The notes below the pieces were generated by a model. The model was given only the letters and a program-made list of their open reading frames with translations. It searched no databases and was not told the DNA's origin. Position numbers and translations under genes: made by a program. Shown here in pieces: positions 30,628 through 40,767 of a stretch of 64,000 nucleotides of DNA (position 1 is the first letter of the stretch; each line of letters begins with the position of its first letter). This stretch comes from Ignavibacteria bacterium (GTDB lineage: Bacteria; Bacteroidota; Ignavibacteria; Tepidaquicellales; Tepidaquicellaceae), in assembly GCA_016710985.1 (NCBI GenBank), contig JADJTX010000012.1:1-64000 (forward strand), given 5' to 3'.

Positions 30628-31773
30628 CTAGCTCAAAAGACTGATGTATAATTTTTCAATTTCAGGCATTACAGTTTTCTCTGTATATTTTCTAGTAACA
30701 AGTTCATTTAAATTTTTCGCGCATCTCTTTGCTAAATCGGCATTATTCACAAACATTACAATCTTTTCAGAAAGCTGTATTTCGTTACGCATTTCAAATG
30801 TCAATCCGTTTTTTTCGTTTATTATTACTTCAGAGATTCCGTCAACATCCGAACCAATGAATGGTTTTTTATGCAATCCGCTCTGAAGCATGAATCCCGG
30901 AAGCGGATCACGTATTGAAGTCAGCACGCATAAATCAGCGTTATTGAAAAACTGATTCAGATCTCTCTGAGGCGGGATCAATTCAGCATTGAGATCATTG
31001 AGCTTAATGATATTTTCATATCGATCCTTCTCTTCACCTTCACCAATCAGGGTCAATTTTATTTTATAATCTTTGAGTAAAGCAATTGCTTTGAATAAAG
31101 TTTCAAAGTCTTTATCTCTGTGAAATCTGCCAACAGACAGAATATTAATTTTATTGTTAGCTCTGCTTAATTCACGATTGACGATTGACGATTGACGATT
31201 CACGACATCCGTTTCACGATTTCCGATTTCCGATTTCCGATTTCCGATTTCCGATTGACGATTTCCGATTGACGACTCACGATTCACGACTTCCTCGCTG
31301 TCAACAAAATTAGGGATCAAAAAAATTTTATTCTCATTTACATTGAATTTCTTTATCAGCACATCTCTTACACAATTACTCACTGCAATTATCCTGTCTG
31401 ATTTGTATTCAACAAAAAATCTTTTGTCAACAATGCTTAATGCAGTAAATACTGTTCTGATTTTATTCTTCTTAATAAGTGAATTAGCCAGCAGCTCATA
31501 ATACCTGTGATGACTGTGTAGTATGTCTATGTTGTGTGTCTCAGCAATATCAGAAATATATTTTGCGGATTTCAGAAATGATGACTTCCTTGAAAGTGAT
31601 TCATTTATAAACACTGGAATTCCCTGATCCTCTAACCTGTCGAAAGAATCACCATCGTTTGTGCAGAGAAATACATTATGACCGGCTTTCTTTAAATACT
31701 TTAAGATCAGATACACATAATAAGACCTGCCGTCTGAATAATTGAAATCGGGAGTAAGATGAAGTATGTTCAA
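30628..31773 (-). CDS. GT4 glycosyltransferase containing a heptanucleotide repeat tract
   Basis: 381 residues, GT-B fold. N-domain: NILHLTPDFNYSDGRSYYV, DILHSHHRYYELLANSL, TVFTALSIVDKR, DRIIAVSNCVRD. Then PNFVDSEEV, the interdomain linker, which carries about 40 residues from 17 tandem 7-bp units (31170-31288) translated as NRQSSIGNR/SEIGNR-type repeats. C-domain: INILSVGRFHRDKDFETLF, LTLIGEGEEKDRY, VCLTSIRDPLPGFML, FIGSDVDGISEVI. The glutamate of the E-x7-E motif is not obvious (DPLPGFMLQSGLHKKPF), so catalysis may differ from standard GT4s. The repeat keeps the frame open; a gain or loss of one unit would break it. Retaining transfer from a nucleotide-sugar donor is presumed. Confidence 0.85.
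   Translation of the reverse strand: MNILHLTPDFNYSDGRSYYVYLILKYLKKAGHNVFLCTNDGDSFDRLEDQGIPVFINESLSRKSSFLKSAKYISDIAETHNIDILHSHHRYYELLANSLIKKNKIRTVFTALSIVDKRFFVEYKSDRIIAVSNCVRDVLIKKFNVNENKIFLIPNFVDSEEVVNRESSIGNRQSEIGNRKSEIGNRETDVVNRQSSIVNRELSRANNKINILSVGRFHRDKDFETLFKAIALLKDYKIKLTLIGEGEEKDRYENIIKLNDLNAELIPPQRDLNQFFNNADLCVLTSIRDPLPGFMLQSGLHKKPFIGSDVDGISEVIINEKNGLTFEMRNEIQLSEKIVMFVNNADLAKRCAKNLNELVTRKYTEKTVMPEIEKLYISLLS
31170..31288. repeat. 17 tandem heptamers inside the GT4 gene
   Basis: Seventeen consecutive 7-bp units, plus-strand forms ATTCACG, ATTGACG and ATTTCCG with two odd ones (ACATCCG, TTTCACG), in unbroken register. Seven is not divisible by three, so the tract reads through all three phases and repeats every seven residues in the protein. 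The same heptamer family (reverse complements GTGAATC and GTAAATC) occurs at 52361-52425. Confidence 0.9.
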
Positions 31774-31780
31774 TTTGAAA

Positions 31781-33415
31781 TTATTCGTTTAACTTAATAA
31801 TTTTATCTCCGGATAAAGCGTACACATCAACTGAATCAGTTTTCACTCTTAATCCCAGGACTGTTGGTTTTCTGAATAAGTTTTTTTCTGATAAATTGAA
31901 TGCAATGTCTTTATCTTTATATCTGTTTCCTGCAGCATCGACTCTTAAGAAGTACTGTGTTTCTCCTGTAGCAGAAAATTCAAATTCATTTCCCGGGTAT
32001 TTGAGCATCTTTATATCCGAACTGAGTGATGCATCATCCAGTGCACCTGTCAATACAAGATCCGATAAATTGTCTTTTATTATGAACTCACCGTGCTTCC
32101 AGTAGTTATATGCTCCGGTAACGTAGTCAAGCATATACGCCTGATTAAATCTTGAAGGCAGCCCGATGATTATATTTCTCTTTTGCGGATTAATGTCTGT
32201 TTCAATAAGAGCGTGTATATTCTTTACAGACAGCTTATAAGCTTGATTCCAGTCCCTTATAAGTTCATGACTTAAGCTGCACCAGAAAAGCAGAATCATC
32301 GAAAGAGTTACGGCATAGAATTTTAAATTTACGTTCATCTTCCATGATATGAGCAATAAAGAAAAAGAAATGAACAGGAACGGTATAAGAGCTAACTGAG
32401 GTCTGAAATAACCTGCAGTCAGATTCGGTGAAATGGAAACAAGAAATATCAGCGAAAGTAATATTATGTATTTGAAATTATTTGTTCTGACAAAAATAAA
32501 AATGACGCCTACAAAAAAGATCATGATCAGGATTATATAAAAAATAAATTCCAAATTACTTTCTGTAATATTATTCTGAATGGAAAGATAGTCGTAAGGA
32601 ATTATGAGTGAAATGAATGCTTTAACGGAAACATTAAGACTGCTGAAGAAGCCGGGTCTCTGAAATTTTGTAATGACCTCAGCCGGCTGAGTTCCGAGTA
32701 TGTAAATTCTGAATGTAGTGTATATCAGCAGCAAAAATACTTCCAGACCCAAAAGATTTTTTAATTCGAACACCTTTTACTTTCCGTATGCCAAATAGAC
32801 TAATAAAATCGTAAGGAAAGGAAGCATGACCGAAGTTTCCTTTGTCAGGAGCCCGAGAAAAAAAAATAAACCTGCCAGATAATAATTGTACTTTATCTTA
32901 TTATCCAGATAGTAAAATGCAAAAAGCAAAGAAGCGATCAGAAATATTCCGCACTGGAGATCATTCCTTCCGACTGTCCAGCAGATGTCATTTAAGTTGT
33001 TCGGATAAAGCAGGCACATTAGCAGTAAAAAAATACCTGCGTAAAATCTTTTCGTAATTTTAAAAAGTAAGTAAGATGAAAGAAAAATTAATACATAAAA
33101 AAACATTAAGTTCTCAATACGGAATAATATGAAGTTATCTTTTGCTGAATTCAGCAGTTCATTTATCCACATGCTGAAATTTAATGATAAATAGTATAAA
33201 GGTCTGAAGTGAAGATTACTAATGTAGGGAATTGAACTTGTAAATTTCTGTATGAAAGTTGAGTTTTTTGCACCTGCAAAATTCAGGTAATCATCAGCAA
33301 GCAGTCCGATTTCAAAATATCCTGAGAAGATCAGGAACAATGTATATAACAGATATATAATAAGTGTAGCTTTTAAAAATGATGCAGTATTATTATTTAA
33401 TGTAACTGATTTCAA
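31781..33415 (-). pseudogene. GT-C type membrane protein split by an in-frame TAA
   Basis: ATG 33415 opens a helix followed by GLLADDYLNFAGAKN, an acidic pair after the first membrane segment as in GT-C enzymes. Helices continue to LLVYLAYGK and TAA at 32777-32779. The same frame then goes on with KVFELKNLLGLEVFLLLIYTTFR, more helices, and a soluble C-terminal domain ending at 31781. Together about 544 codons, the size of the intact neighbours at 36960 and 38614. A GTG just after the stop (32773) could restart translation as a 330-residue protein, but each half lacks what the other has. One nonsense change or one base error explains it. It begins 11 bp after the next gene's stop. Confidence 0.7.
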
Positions 33416-33426
33416 ATCAAAAATTT

Positions 33427-34956
33427 TTAATGCTGAATTTTAAATAAATACCAGTCACCTTTAACATGATATAAAGAATGGTCATAACTGAATGGCATTT
33501 TAAAAAAAAGATCATTTTCCGGAAAAACAAAATCATATCCTCCGAATTTATTCGAATACCTTTTGTCAATGTAATACCCGGCGCTGTCTGTTACAGTATT
33601 CATTCCCGACTCTGAGTGAGTTGAATATAAATTGATTTGTTTGCTGGCTAAGTATTCCTTTAACCTGCCTGCATTCAGAAAGTCGCGGTATTCAAAGCTG
33701 TTGATCAATCCGTCTCCGTTAATGATTTTCCGTTCGGAGAAAAATCCGGTTACTCCGCAAAAGTCTATCTGAAAGATCCTGTCATCACTTGCTGTTACTC
33801 TTTTTAAATTCAATGCATACTCATATGCTGAATCCCATTTCAAATTGTTCATTCTTGTAATATAAAAATATACCGAACAAATTATAATGAGGATTGTGAA
33901 TTTAGTTCTGAAGAATTCATTTGAAAATCCGGATGAGCTAATGAATAATATCAGAGCAGCAAACTAAGGAAAAGTAATATACCATTCTCTTAATCCATGT
34001 GTATTGAAACAGAAATTAAATAAGATAAACAGGAAAGATCCGCATACACTTCCGAATAAGAAAACATTTACCCTCCCGCTTACTCCGGTATTTTTTTTAG
34101 AGAATAAAAATAATGATATTGCAAATAAGATACAAACTGATTTCAGGAAATGAATCAGCATCGGACCGGATGAAACTAAGTTCTCCATGTTCTGAATAAA
34201 AATCAGTTCAGGAAATGTATTCTTTGATACTGCTGAGATTGTAAGGAAATAACCGTAAGTCATTTTGTTAAAAAGAAAATATGAGACAGCTGTAAACGTC
34301 AGCATAACAGTACTAATCATCAGCTGACGCAAGCCGATCTTCCGGTCTGATGTATAGTAATCAAATAATATCATGAAAGGAACAATGCTGAATAAGTAAT
34401 CAGTTCGGGTCAGGAAAAGCAGGCATAACAGCAGCGACTTGAGTACCGCAAAATTCTTTTGGCGATACAGTTCTTCACTTTTCAAAAAACAGTAGATTGA
34501 AAACAGCAGACATGCTAACTGGCTTTCCATCCCGAAGTCCCTTGTGAAAACTAATATTATGTATAACGGTATGAACAGAAAATATTTCTTTTTGTAATTT
34601 GAAACATCATTGTTTGCCCTGAATAATTTTGAAATGAAATACAGCGTTGATGCGGAAATGATAATCTGCAATAGAACGGTAAATCTGTAAATATACTCAG
34701 TTGAAAAACTGCTAATTGAGTTCAATAAAAAATAATATAAAGCAAGAAATAAGAACCATAGCGGATGATAACCATTGGTTATGTTGACCCGGTCGAAAGT
34801 TGAACCGAATCCCAGTGAATAATTCAGCGCTGCCTTAATATAAAAGAATGAATCGTCGTGGGCGAAATTTATGAGATAGTTTAAAGGAGTGAAAAAAGTA
34901 AATGCAAGCCCCGATATTATTAATATAAAAACCGTAACCGATTTAAAGGATATCAT
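33427..34956 (-). pseudogene. GT-C type membrane protein split by an in-frame TAG
   Basis: ATG 34956 overlaps the upstream GT2 stop by 4 bp. First helix, then NFAHDDSFFYIKAALNYSLGFG with the HDD acidic pair, NGYHPLWFLFLALYY, then about eight more helices to LREWYITFP and TAG at 33964-33966. The frame continues unchanged: FAALILFISSSGFSNEFF, a last helix, then a soluble domain with KRVTASDDRIFQID and YDFVFPENDLFFKMPF, ending at 33427. Joined length about 509 codons. Predicted to transfer a sugar from a polyprenyl-phosphate donor outside the inner membrane. The tail would be lost with the stop in place. Second in-frame nonsense codon in adjacent genes. Confidence 0.7.
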
Positions 34957-35915
34957 TCTTTATCAGAAATTAGCTTCTTCAATTCAGTTTCATATAATTT
35001 CTTATCTCTGAATTTAGACATTAGTCTGTACCGCAGTCTTATTCCAAGTATTTTGTCAAATGCTTTCTCAGGAAGAAACGTATTCAAAAAAGCTGCTGCC
35101 TGTTTAAATGAAAAATCCTTGCCTAAGTATTTTCTTGCGCGGGCTTTATCTCCATAGAAGTATTCAATCCAGAATAACAAATTACTCCTGTAATATCTTT
35201 CTCTTTCGTCTTGCGCTGCTTTGAGATTGAGATCGCCATTTGTTTTCAGCAGTTCATAAATTTTATTATTACTACCGGTATTTGTCATCGAGTCATTTCT
35301 CATCCGCGTATAAACTAATATTTCAGGTAAAATTTTAAATTTCAATTTATCACGCAAACGAAACCAAAGCTCAAAATCTTCATAACACTTAAACTTCTCA
35401 TTGTACCCGCCTTCATCAAGTATGATATCCTTCCTGAAAATTACAGAAGAATGGTTTATGGGATTGTGAAGATCCAAAAATTTTTTGACATCAGCATCTT
35501 CTGAAGGTGTTTTTAATTCAAATAATATTTTATGCTGATCTTTAAAATACACAGACCAGCCGGAAATTACATTGTAAGAAGGATTTGAGTTAATGAAACT
35601 CACCTGAGATTTGAGGCGATTAGCAGTGTTCAGATCATCTGCATCAATTCTCGCTATCCAGTCCCCGCTGGAATTATTCAATCCGAAATTCAAAGCCCCT
35701 GCTAAACCTATATGAGAAATTTTTTTGTAGACTATTCGCGAATCTTTATGGCTCTTAATGATATCCTCAGTTTTATCAGTTGAACCGTCATCAATGATCA
35801 GAAATTCAAAATCTTTATAAGTCTGGTTTAAAACGGACCTTACCGAATATTTGAGATATTCAGAGTCATTATAAACTGACATTAAAACAGTTATGTGTTT
35901 TATGCTTGAAGACAT
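34953..35915 (-). CDS. GT2 family glycosyltransferase
   Basis: 320 residues. GT-A core: HITVLMSVYNDSEYLKYSVRSVLNQTYKDFEFLIIDDGSTDKT (motif 'VSVYN...DDGSTD'), ALNFGLNNSSGDWIARIDADDLN with the DxD (DADD), and FRKDIILDEGGYNEKFKCYEDFELWFRL, the 'ED.ELWxR' acceptor-side motif common to capsule and O-antigen GT2s. C-terminal helices ending in KLYETELKKLISD are amphipathic. Overlaps the gene before it by 16 bp and the gene after it by 4 bp, so translation is probably coupled. Likely transfers a hexose or amino sugar to the growing lipid-linked chain at the cytoplasmic face. Confidence 0.92.
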   Translation of the reverse strand: MSSSIKHITVLMSVYNDSEYLKYSVRSVLNQTYKDFEFLIIDDGSTDKTEDIIKSHKDSRIVYKKISHIGLAGALNFGLNNSSGDWIARIDADDLNTANRLKSQVSFINSNPSYNVISGWSVYFKDQHKILFELKTPSEDADVKKFLDLHNPINHSSVIFRKDIILDEGGYNEKFKCYEDFELWFRLRDKLKFKILPEILVYTRMRNDSMTNTGSNNKIYELLKTNGDLNLKAAQDERERYYRSNLLFWIEYFYGDKARARKYLGKDFSFKQAAAFLNTFLPEKAFDKILGIRLRYRLMSKFRDKKLYETELKKLISDKE

Positions 35916-36967
35916 TCCTTATATAGTTCAATATGCTTAACTGCCATTGTATCCGGATCAAACATTGTTTTTGATTTATTGTAAAATGCTTCTGTCATTT
36001 GAGATGTCATAGTGGGGTTCCGCAGAGCTGTAAGTATTTTTTCCGCGAGCTGCCCGTAATCGTCAACTTTGAAAATAAATCCGTCAGCGCCGTCTTTGAA
36101 AAAATTTCCGAAGAAATTGAATTCGGAAGTTATGATGAGATTCTTTGTCGCTGCTGCTTCCGCTATTGTCATTGGTAATCCTTCTGAACATGACCTTGTC
36201 GGCATTATAAAAATATTTGTCTGTGAAAAAAGTTCAGGAAGGTTTTTTACCTCTCCGAGAAAAACAACACCGGAGTTAATGTCTGTTGCAAGCTTCTTGA
36301 GCTCGTCCTCATACACGCCTGTCCCTGCAATGTAAAATTTCACATTGCCGGAGAATCTGCTCTGTACAATTTTTGCAGCCCGGATATACAAATCAACTCC
36401 CTTCTCATGAATCAATCTCGACGCGCAGATTATGTCCGTCGTTCCTTCCTTTTTATTGATAACTCCGTCATACCGGTATCCCTGATTAATAAATTTTATA
36501 TCTTCGCTTTTTATGATTTTGTTTTTTTGCAAAAATGTTTCAAGAGATTTATTTACAGCAATATACTTATCTGCTCTGAAGTGTTTAAGCATGCCTCCTT
36601 CAGGTATCAATCCGTGAATTGTCTGAACAGTTTTAACGCCTCTGAATTTAGATGCGTAATAGGAAATGTTAGCGGCGTAATGATTATGTGAATGAATTAT
36701 GTCAATTTGATTCCTGCTTATTATAGAGATAAGTCGTTTTACTGCTGCCGAAAAATTATTTATACTTCTGTTTGCATGGTCAAAAATATTGTCTTCGGTA
36801 ACTTTTATTCCCGAGTCCCTGAATCTATTGACCGAATCACCACCGGGACACAGGATCATCATGTTGAAATTTAGATTGTGTTTTAATTCGTTTGTTAAAT
36901 TAAACAAATGAGTTGTTACCCCGTCGGTACAATTCAATTTACCGGTGACAAATAATATATTAATCAT
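35900..36967 (-). CDS. GT4 family glycosyltransferase
   Basis: 355 residues, GT-B. N-domain: NILFVTGKLNCTDGVTTHLFNL (GGV-like acceptor loop), DIIHSHNHYAANIS, VKTVQTIHGLIPEGG. C-domain: DIICASRLIHEKGVDLYIRAA (the 'SRL...KG' strand), KFYIAGTGVYEDEL, VVFLGEVKNLP, and FIMPTRSCSEGLPMTIAEAAATKN, the E-x7-E nucleotide-sugar-binding motif intact. Retaining glycosyltransferase. Its stop overlaps the next GT2 by 16 bp, and its start overlaps the upstream GT-C gene by 8 bp, which argues for one tightly packed transcript. Confidence 0.92.
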   Translation of the reverse strand: MINILFVTGKLNCTDGVTTHLFNLTNELKHNLNFNMMILCPGGDSVNRFRDSGIKVTEDNIFDHANRSINNFSAAVKRLISIISRNQIDIIHSHNHYAANISYYASKFRGVKTVQTIHGLIPEGGMLKHFRADKYIAVNKSLETFLQKNKIIKSEDIKFINQGYRYDGVINKKEGTTDIICASRLIHEKGVDLYIRAAKIVQSRFSGNVKFYIAGTGVYEDELKKLATDINSGVVFLGEVKNLPELFSQTNIFIMPTRSCSEGLPMTIAEAAATKNLIITSEFNFFGNFFKDGADGFIFKVDDYGQLAEKILTALRNPTMTSQMTEAFYNKSKTMFDPDTMAVKHIELYKECLQA

Positions 36968-38582
36968 TGTTTAAATAAACCCCTGACCGGATTACCTGCT
37001 CCGGCAATTCACGAGAGAATGATTTTAAATTAGCCTTAAGAATTTCTATCTCATCAGGTGAAACCGCATAAAAAGTTACAGCATCATCTCCGCAAATAAA
37101 ATTATCACGGATCTTCCATTCGCCGGCTTTAGACCATGAGGCAGGAATACCGCCGATCCCGTCGAACCATTTTTCATACAGGACAGCAATCTTAACACTA
37201 TTCTTTTCTGCTATTTCTTTCATCCGGTTTGTATTGAAATTACCTTTGAGCTTATCCCTCACAACTTCATTACTGCCTATCCCGATGAGATCAGTGCAGC
37301 GTATGTCTGCAAAAAAATTTACTGTGCCTATATCATTTAATGCAACTTCCTTCCCGCTGTAATATTTATTTATGAACTGAGACATCTGATACTGCTGTTC
37401 ATAAATATTTTTCGATGCGGTTATAGTTTTACCTGAATCAGAACATTTGTAAATTAAATACACTGAGAATAAAATAAGTAAGCCAAATGCGAATTTACTG
37501 CTCTTAAAGAAATTGAAATCCAATTTTATACCATATTTTACCGAGAGATAATCATTTATTGCAATCACATTAATTGCAATGCCTGTAACAATTAAATAAG
37601 TATCATATCTGAAAAATGATGAAGGCAATATAACTTTCTGAAGGCATATTGTTGAAATAATTATTAACAGAAGCACCGGCATTTCTGATAGAATTTTCTT
37701 TTTAAGCTTCAACTGAAGAATGAACATCACTGCGGAAAATATAAACAGAAAAATAATTTTTTTATTGATATTAATATAGTTGAACAAACTTGCTGATACA
37801 TTCCCGCCGGTAAAGATGCCTATTGATTCAGGTAAAGTTAGTTTTACCAAAACAGAATTGGGAATGAAGTATCCTCCGTTGTTAACAGATACTAACCCGT
37901 AAATAATGACCGGAATTATTCCGCACAATAAAATCAGGAATGCCTTTATATAATTTTTTTTGAAAATAAATAACACTGAAATAACTCCAATTAATATAAT
38001 ATCTTCATATCTTAGAAGAATAAGTACAGCCGACAAGGTGTAAATGTAAGCATCGTAGCTGTTATCTTTATGGTTTGAAGTTTTATCATTTACCAGATCT
38101 TTGACTGAAACAAATATGAAAAGCATTGCCAGTATCGCTTGCAGCAAATGTTCCATTCCGGAAAATATGTTTATTGCGAGCGGAGTTACTATAATTACCG
38201 TTAGTAATGATATTGTAATGAACAGATCACACAGCCTGTATCTTTTAAAAAGGAAGAATAGCATTGTGATCAAAACTAATGAAAGCACAATGTTTATGAT
38301 AAGCGGAATAAATTCATTCACACCGGTCAGATAAAAAATTGAAACCAGTATCAGTGTCCATAAAGGAGAAGATGATGATGAAGAATTTTCATAGCGCGTG
38401 ATTCCGGAAACATTATTTACAACAATGTTCTTTGCATAAGCAAGATGTATGTAGGCGTCATCAAGTATGTAAATGAATTTACCGTTGGTAACGTTTAAAC
38501 ATTCATTAAAAACGAATATTAGTATCGTCATCAAAACTGCGATACCAATTGCTAACGGGATGTATGGTTTAAATTTATCCAA
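36960..38582 (-). CDS. GT-C type polytopic glycosyltransferase
   Basis: 540 residues with about 11 predicted membrane helices. After helix 1 comes YILDDAYIHLAYAKNI, the DDAY(I) catalytic motif of AftB/PMT-like GT-C enzymes, then ITRYENSSSSSSPLWTLIL matching the 'G....SSPLWT' loop of this subfamily. The C-terminal 110 residues are soluble (DIGTVNFFADIRCTDLIGIG, WFDGIGGIPASW) and face the periplasm in relatives. Uses a polyprenyl-phosphoryl sugar to decorate an outer-face glycan or protein. Intact, unlike the two similar genes at 31781 and 33427. Starts 31 bp after the stop of the related gene at 38614. Confidence 0.85.
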   Translation of the reverse strand: MDKFKPYIPLAIGIAVLMTILIFVFNECLNVTNGKFIYILDDAYIHLAYAKNIVVNNVSGITRYENSSSSSSPLWTLILVSIFYLTGVNEFIPLIINIVLSLVLITMLFFLFKRYRLCDLFITISLLTVIIVTPLAINIFSGMEHLLQAILAMLFIFVSVKDLVNDKTSNHKDNSYDAYIYTLSAVLILLRYEDIILIGVISVLFIFKKNYIKAFLILLCGIIPVIIYGLVSVNNGGYFIPNSVLVKLTLPESIGIFTGGNVSASLFNYININKKIIFLFIFSAVMFILQLKLKKKILSEMPVLLLIIISTICLQKVILPSSFFRYDTYLIVTGIAINVIAINDYLSVKYGIKLDFNFFKSSKFAFGLLILFSVYLIYKCSDSGKTITASKNIYEQQYQMSQFINKYYSGKEVALNDIGTVNFFADIRCTDLIGIGSNEVVRDKLKGNFNTNRMKEIAEKNSVKIAVLYEKWFDGIGGIPASWSKAGEWKIRDNFICGDDAVTFYAVSPDEIEILKANLKSFSRELPEQVIRSGVYLNND

Positions 38583-38613
38583 GCCTTAAAAGCTGTCTTG
38601 CTGTTATTAAAAA

Positions 38614-40119
38614 TTATTTTAACTTATATAATTCTGTTTTGGTATCGTCATAGACATCATAACTTTTTATTAAAGTATATTTTCTGAAGTTTTCATTTTC
38701 TGCTAAATCCATATAGCAAGGGCTTGCGCTTTCAAATGTATATACACCGTCATTATTTTTTCGTTTCCACATAATGATCCATTCCGGATTTTTACTGAAC
38801 ACATATTCCGGAAGCGATTTCTCAAACCATGTTTTATGTCGGAATCCGTTTTTCGCAATGGTTTTATTTGTGAGTCCGACAACGTCAAGAAAAATTACAT
38901 CATTCAGATAATATGGGATAATGCCTGATGAACCGTTAGCCACATAGCTTCCCGGCGGTATAGTATTCTTAATGTCTGATGAAAATTCCTTAAGACCGTT
39001 CCACATGACAGTCTCCTTTTGTATCGTTGATTTATCTTCAATGATGAAACTGTACGTCATCATTACAATTAAAGAACCGGCTACTGTGTAAATTACCCCC
39101 GCACTTAGTTTTTTTAAAATAATATATTCATTCAGGCAAATAACTAAAACTAAAGAAAGAAAAGGTATGACCGCAACAATAAACCTGTACTGAACCATCC
39201 AGTCACCGCCTGCAAATGTCACAAAAAATAACTGAAGAGAAATAATTGTGAGTATAAAATAAAAAGGTTTATTCTTGTTTAATCTCGTGTAAGCAAGCGG
39301 CAGTAAAATCATAACAGGAATGAACTGAATGTTATGGCGGAAGAATTCCCAAATGTAATACAATCCGTTCCTGTAACTTCTGATTTCATAATGTCCGATA
39401 AAATCATGTCCAATCTTTGCATAGTATGTATTCGGAAGTATATCACCGAAATAAAGTATTCTGAACATTAGAAATGAAACAATCATAAGACCGAACAGAA
39501 ATGTAACTTTCTTTGCAAAGATATTATTTCCTGAAAAAACAAAAGTGAATACAATGAATGCCAGTGAGATCAGAATCCCTTCAGGTCTTGTGACAGAGAT
39601 TAAAAATATTAACAATGAAAGTATAGAAATATATATGGTACCGGTATTTAAATTTATAATTAGGTAAAAAGCAGACAGCATTAAAAAAACATAAAGCATG
39701 ATCTCAAAACCGGATACAGACCAGAGAATGTAAGGGAGATTAAACAGCATGAGCAGACAAGTCAGATAAGAAAGTCTTCCTAAATTCAGTTTCAGGCATA
39801 TCCGGAAAAGCAAAAGCAGGTTGAGAAATCCAAAGAGAAGAGATGTGATCTTTGCGAGGAGCTCTAAAGGTAAGCCGAAGAATCCGAAAACTGATAATAA
39901 CATGAGCCAGCTGAATCCGGAAAAACCTTCCACGTATTCCCCGGGGTTGTAAACAATGCCTTTCCCGTCAACAAAATTATTTACATACCTGAAATAAATA
40001 TAGAGATCATCAACGATCCATCCGAAAAAATTTAAAGCAAAGAAAAGAAAAATCCCATACATCAAAATTAATAAAAGAAGTTCATTGCGGGATATGCTCC
40101 TAATCATTTCTGCTTTCAA
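38614..40119 (-). CDS. GT-C type polytopic glycosyltransferase (AftB-like)
   Basis: 501 residues. The motif GWIVDDLYIYFRYVNNFVDG, then GIVYNPGEYVEGFSGFSWL, closely follows the DD.YI..RYa.N...G.G.v.NpGE.VEG...f.W pattern of the AftB-like branch of GT-C enzymes. About ten membrane helices, then a periplasmic tail with YYLNDVIFLDVVGLTNKTIA and ENFRKYTLIKSYDVYDD. Such enzymes transfer pentoses or hexoses from decaprenyl/undecaprenyl phosphate. The start overlaps the methyltransferase gene upstream by 20 bp. With the GT-C genes at 31781, 33427 and 36960, four outer-face transferases are encoded within 9 kb. Confidence 0.88.
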   Translation of the reverse strand: MKAEMIRSISRNELLLLILMYGIFLFFALNFFGWIVDDLYIYFRYVNNFVDGKGIVYNPGEYVEGFSGFSWLMLLSVFGFFGLPLELLAKITSLLFGFLNLLLLFRICLKLNLGRLSYLTCLLMLFNLPYILWSVSGFEIMLYVFLMLSAFYLIINLNTGTIYISILSLLIFLISVTRPEGILISLAFIVFTFVFSGNNIFAKKVTFLFGLMIVSFLMFRILYFGDILPNTYYAKIGHDFIGHYEIRSYRNGLYYIWEFFRHNIQFIPVMILLPLAYTRLNKNKPFYFILTIISLQLFFVTFAGGDWMVQYRFIVAVIPFLSLVLVICLNEYIILKKLSAGVIYTVAGSLIVMMTYSFIIEDKSTIQKETVMWNGLKEFSSDIKNTIPPGSYVANGSSGIIPYYLNDVIFLDVVGLTNKTIAKNGFRHKTWFEKSLPEYVFSKNPEWIIMWKRKNNDGVYTFESASPCYMDLAENENFRKYTLIKSYDVYDDTKTELYKLK

Positions 40120-40765
40120 TAATTTTTACAAGACTGCCGAGTCCCAGTTTATTCTTCAATATATTTTTTAATCCAAAATATTTTCCGTATGTGATATTAA
40201 GATCTATTTTATCTTTCGAAAGAAGGACAACAATGTAGGCTCTTAATTCGATGTCTTTAAACTCACGGATAAGATGATTGCTGTATTTAGTAAAATCAGG
40301 TATGCTCCATTCACTCAGGTGTCTTTCGTTTTGATTATTGTTTATCACGCCCTGCTGCCAGTTGCTCCCAGTCGGGATGTTTATCAAAACAGATTTTGAC
40401 TTTTGGAGGCATATGTTTATGAACTCTTCTGCATCTTTTTTTTCAAAATGTTCAATGACATCTCCGCAATTTATAAGATCATATTTTTTATCAGTTCTTT
40501 TAATAAATCCAATTGCATTTTCAATGAAAATATTATCATAAAAATATTTGTGATAATCTTTGATATATCCGGGGAATATTTCCACTCCGTCGATAGTTCT
40601 CTTCCATTTCCCGGAATAATTTCTTTCCCCCCATATCTCAAGAAATTCACGGAACAGAATTCCCCATCTCCCGAAGCCGACTCCTATGTCAAGTATGCTT
40701 TTCGGATCAAGCTTTTTTACAAGCTCAATGTTGTATGAAATATTCTGCCAGTTGGATGTTCCCAT
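40100..40765 (-). CDS. Class I SAM-dependent methyltransferase
   Basis: 221 residues. KSILDIGVGFGRWGILFREFL is the SAM-binding loop (GxGxGxxG variant), TIDGVEIFPGYIK ends with the acidic residue binding the ribose, and YDLINCGDVIEHFEKKDAEEF is motif IV (D-V-I-E-H-F). Then SVLINIPTGSNWQQG replaces the usual proline-rich post-strand-5 loop. Start chosen at ATG 40765, 2 bp after the flippase stop; NWQNISYNIELV just inside is typical of the subfamily found in O-antigen clusters. Likely methylates a sugar hydroxyl or a chain end, which in ABC-dependent systems can signal chain termination. Confidence 0.85.
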   Translation of the reverse strand: MGTSNWQNISYNIELVKKLDPKSILDIGVGFGRWGILFREFLEIWGERNYSGKWKRTIDGVEIFPGYIKDYHKYFYDNIFIENAIGFIKRTDKKYDLINCGDVIEHFEKKDAEEFINICLQKSKSVLINIPTGSNWQQGVINNNQNERHLSEWSIPDFTKYSNHLIREFKDIELRAYIVVLLSKDKIDLNITYGKYFGLKNILKNKLGLGSLVKIIESRND

Positions 40766-40767
40766 TG

